From a bacterium (GTDB lineage Bacteria > Bacillota > Clostridia > Oscillospirales > Oscillospiraceae), in contig JAHYYS010000093.1 in assembly GCA_019424865.1 (NCBI GenBank), forward strand, positions 1-5,596: DNA of 5,596 nt. Reading direction: 5' to 3'. Below, one piece after another: positions 5,328 to 5,596 of the stretch. Position numbers and translations under genes: made by a program. Below the pieces are notes generated by a model. The model was not told where the DNA came from, did no database searches, and worked only from the letters and a program-made list of their open reading frames with translations. How positions within the stretch are numbered: the first letter of the stretch is position 1; the number at the start of each line of letters is the position of its first letter.

Positions 5328-5596
<269 letters not shown>

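Overview
The window looks like chromosomal DNA of a Gram-positive, anaerobic Clostridia-type bacterium, probably a GC-rich gut member of the Oscillospiraceae (Flavonifractor/Lawsonibacter/Oscillibacter-like). This placement is inferred from the clostridial-style 5S rRNA tail, strong AGGAGG ribosome binding sites, sigma-A promoters of the TTGACA-17-TATACT type, an SLH-anchored GH25 lysozyme and the end of a giant acyl-CoA dehydratase activase-type protein. No species can be named from sequence alone.

Layout, left to right. Positions 1-50 are the 3' end of a 5S rRNA, closing an rRNA operon, followed by a very strong terminator (61-100). A promoter then drives a plus-strand FUSC/aromatic acid exporter-like membrane protein (171-1085). 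It converges on a minus-strand DUF1643 protein (1157-1777), with a hairpin terminator between them. Upstream of DUF1643 on the same strand is a single-repeat EamA transporter (1885-2307) with a near-consensus promoter. Divergent from it is a secreted SLH-GH25 muramidase (2452-3795). A 16-bp GAAA-capped hairpin separates this from two minus-strand genes, 3865-4209 and 4509-4853. Each encodes a 114-residue membrane protein of unknown function, and the two look like diverged paralogs. The right end (5328-5596) is the C-terminus of a 2-hydroxyacyl-CoA dehydratase/activase-family protein entering from outside.

The genes do not form one pathway. They look like short, separately promoted units in a housekeeping/envelope neighbourhood: two transporters, a cell-wall hydrolase, two small membrane proteins and a metabolic enzyme. 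No insertion sequence, prophage, CRISPR array or tRNA was seen.

The least explained parts are non-coding. The second small membrane gene has a roughly 158-nt GC-rich leader with competing base-pairing options, including one that could mask its ribosome binding site. The 280-bp stretch 5048-5327 carries a run of hairpins, including two long perfect or near-perfect inverted repeats (5214-5248 and 5254-5294) that do not look like ordinary terminators.
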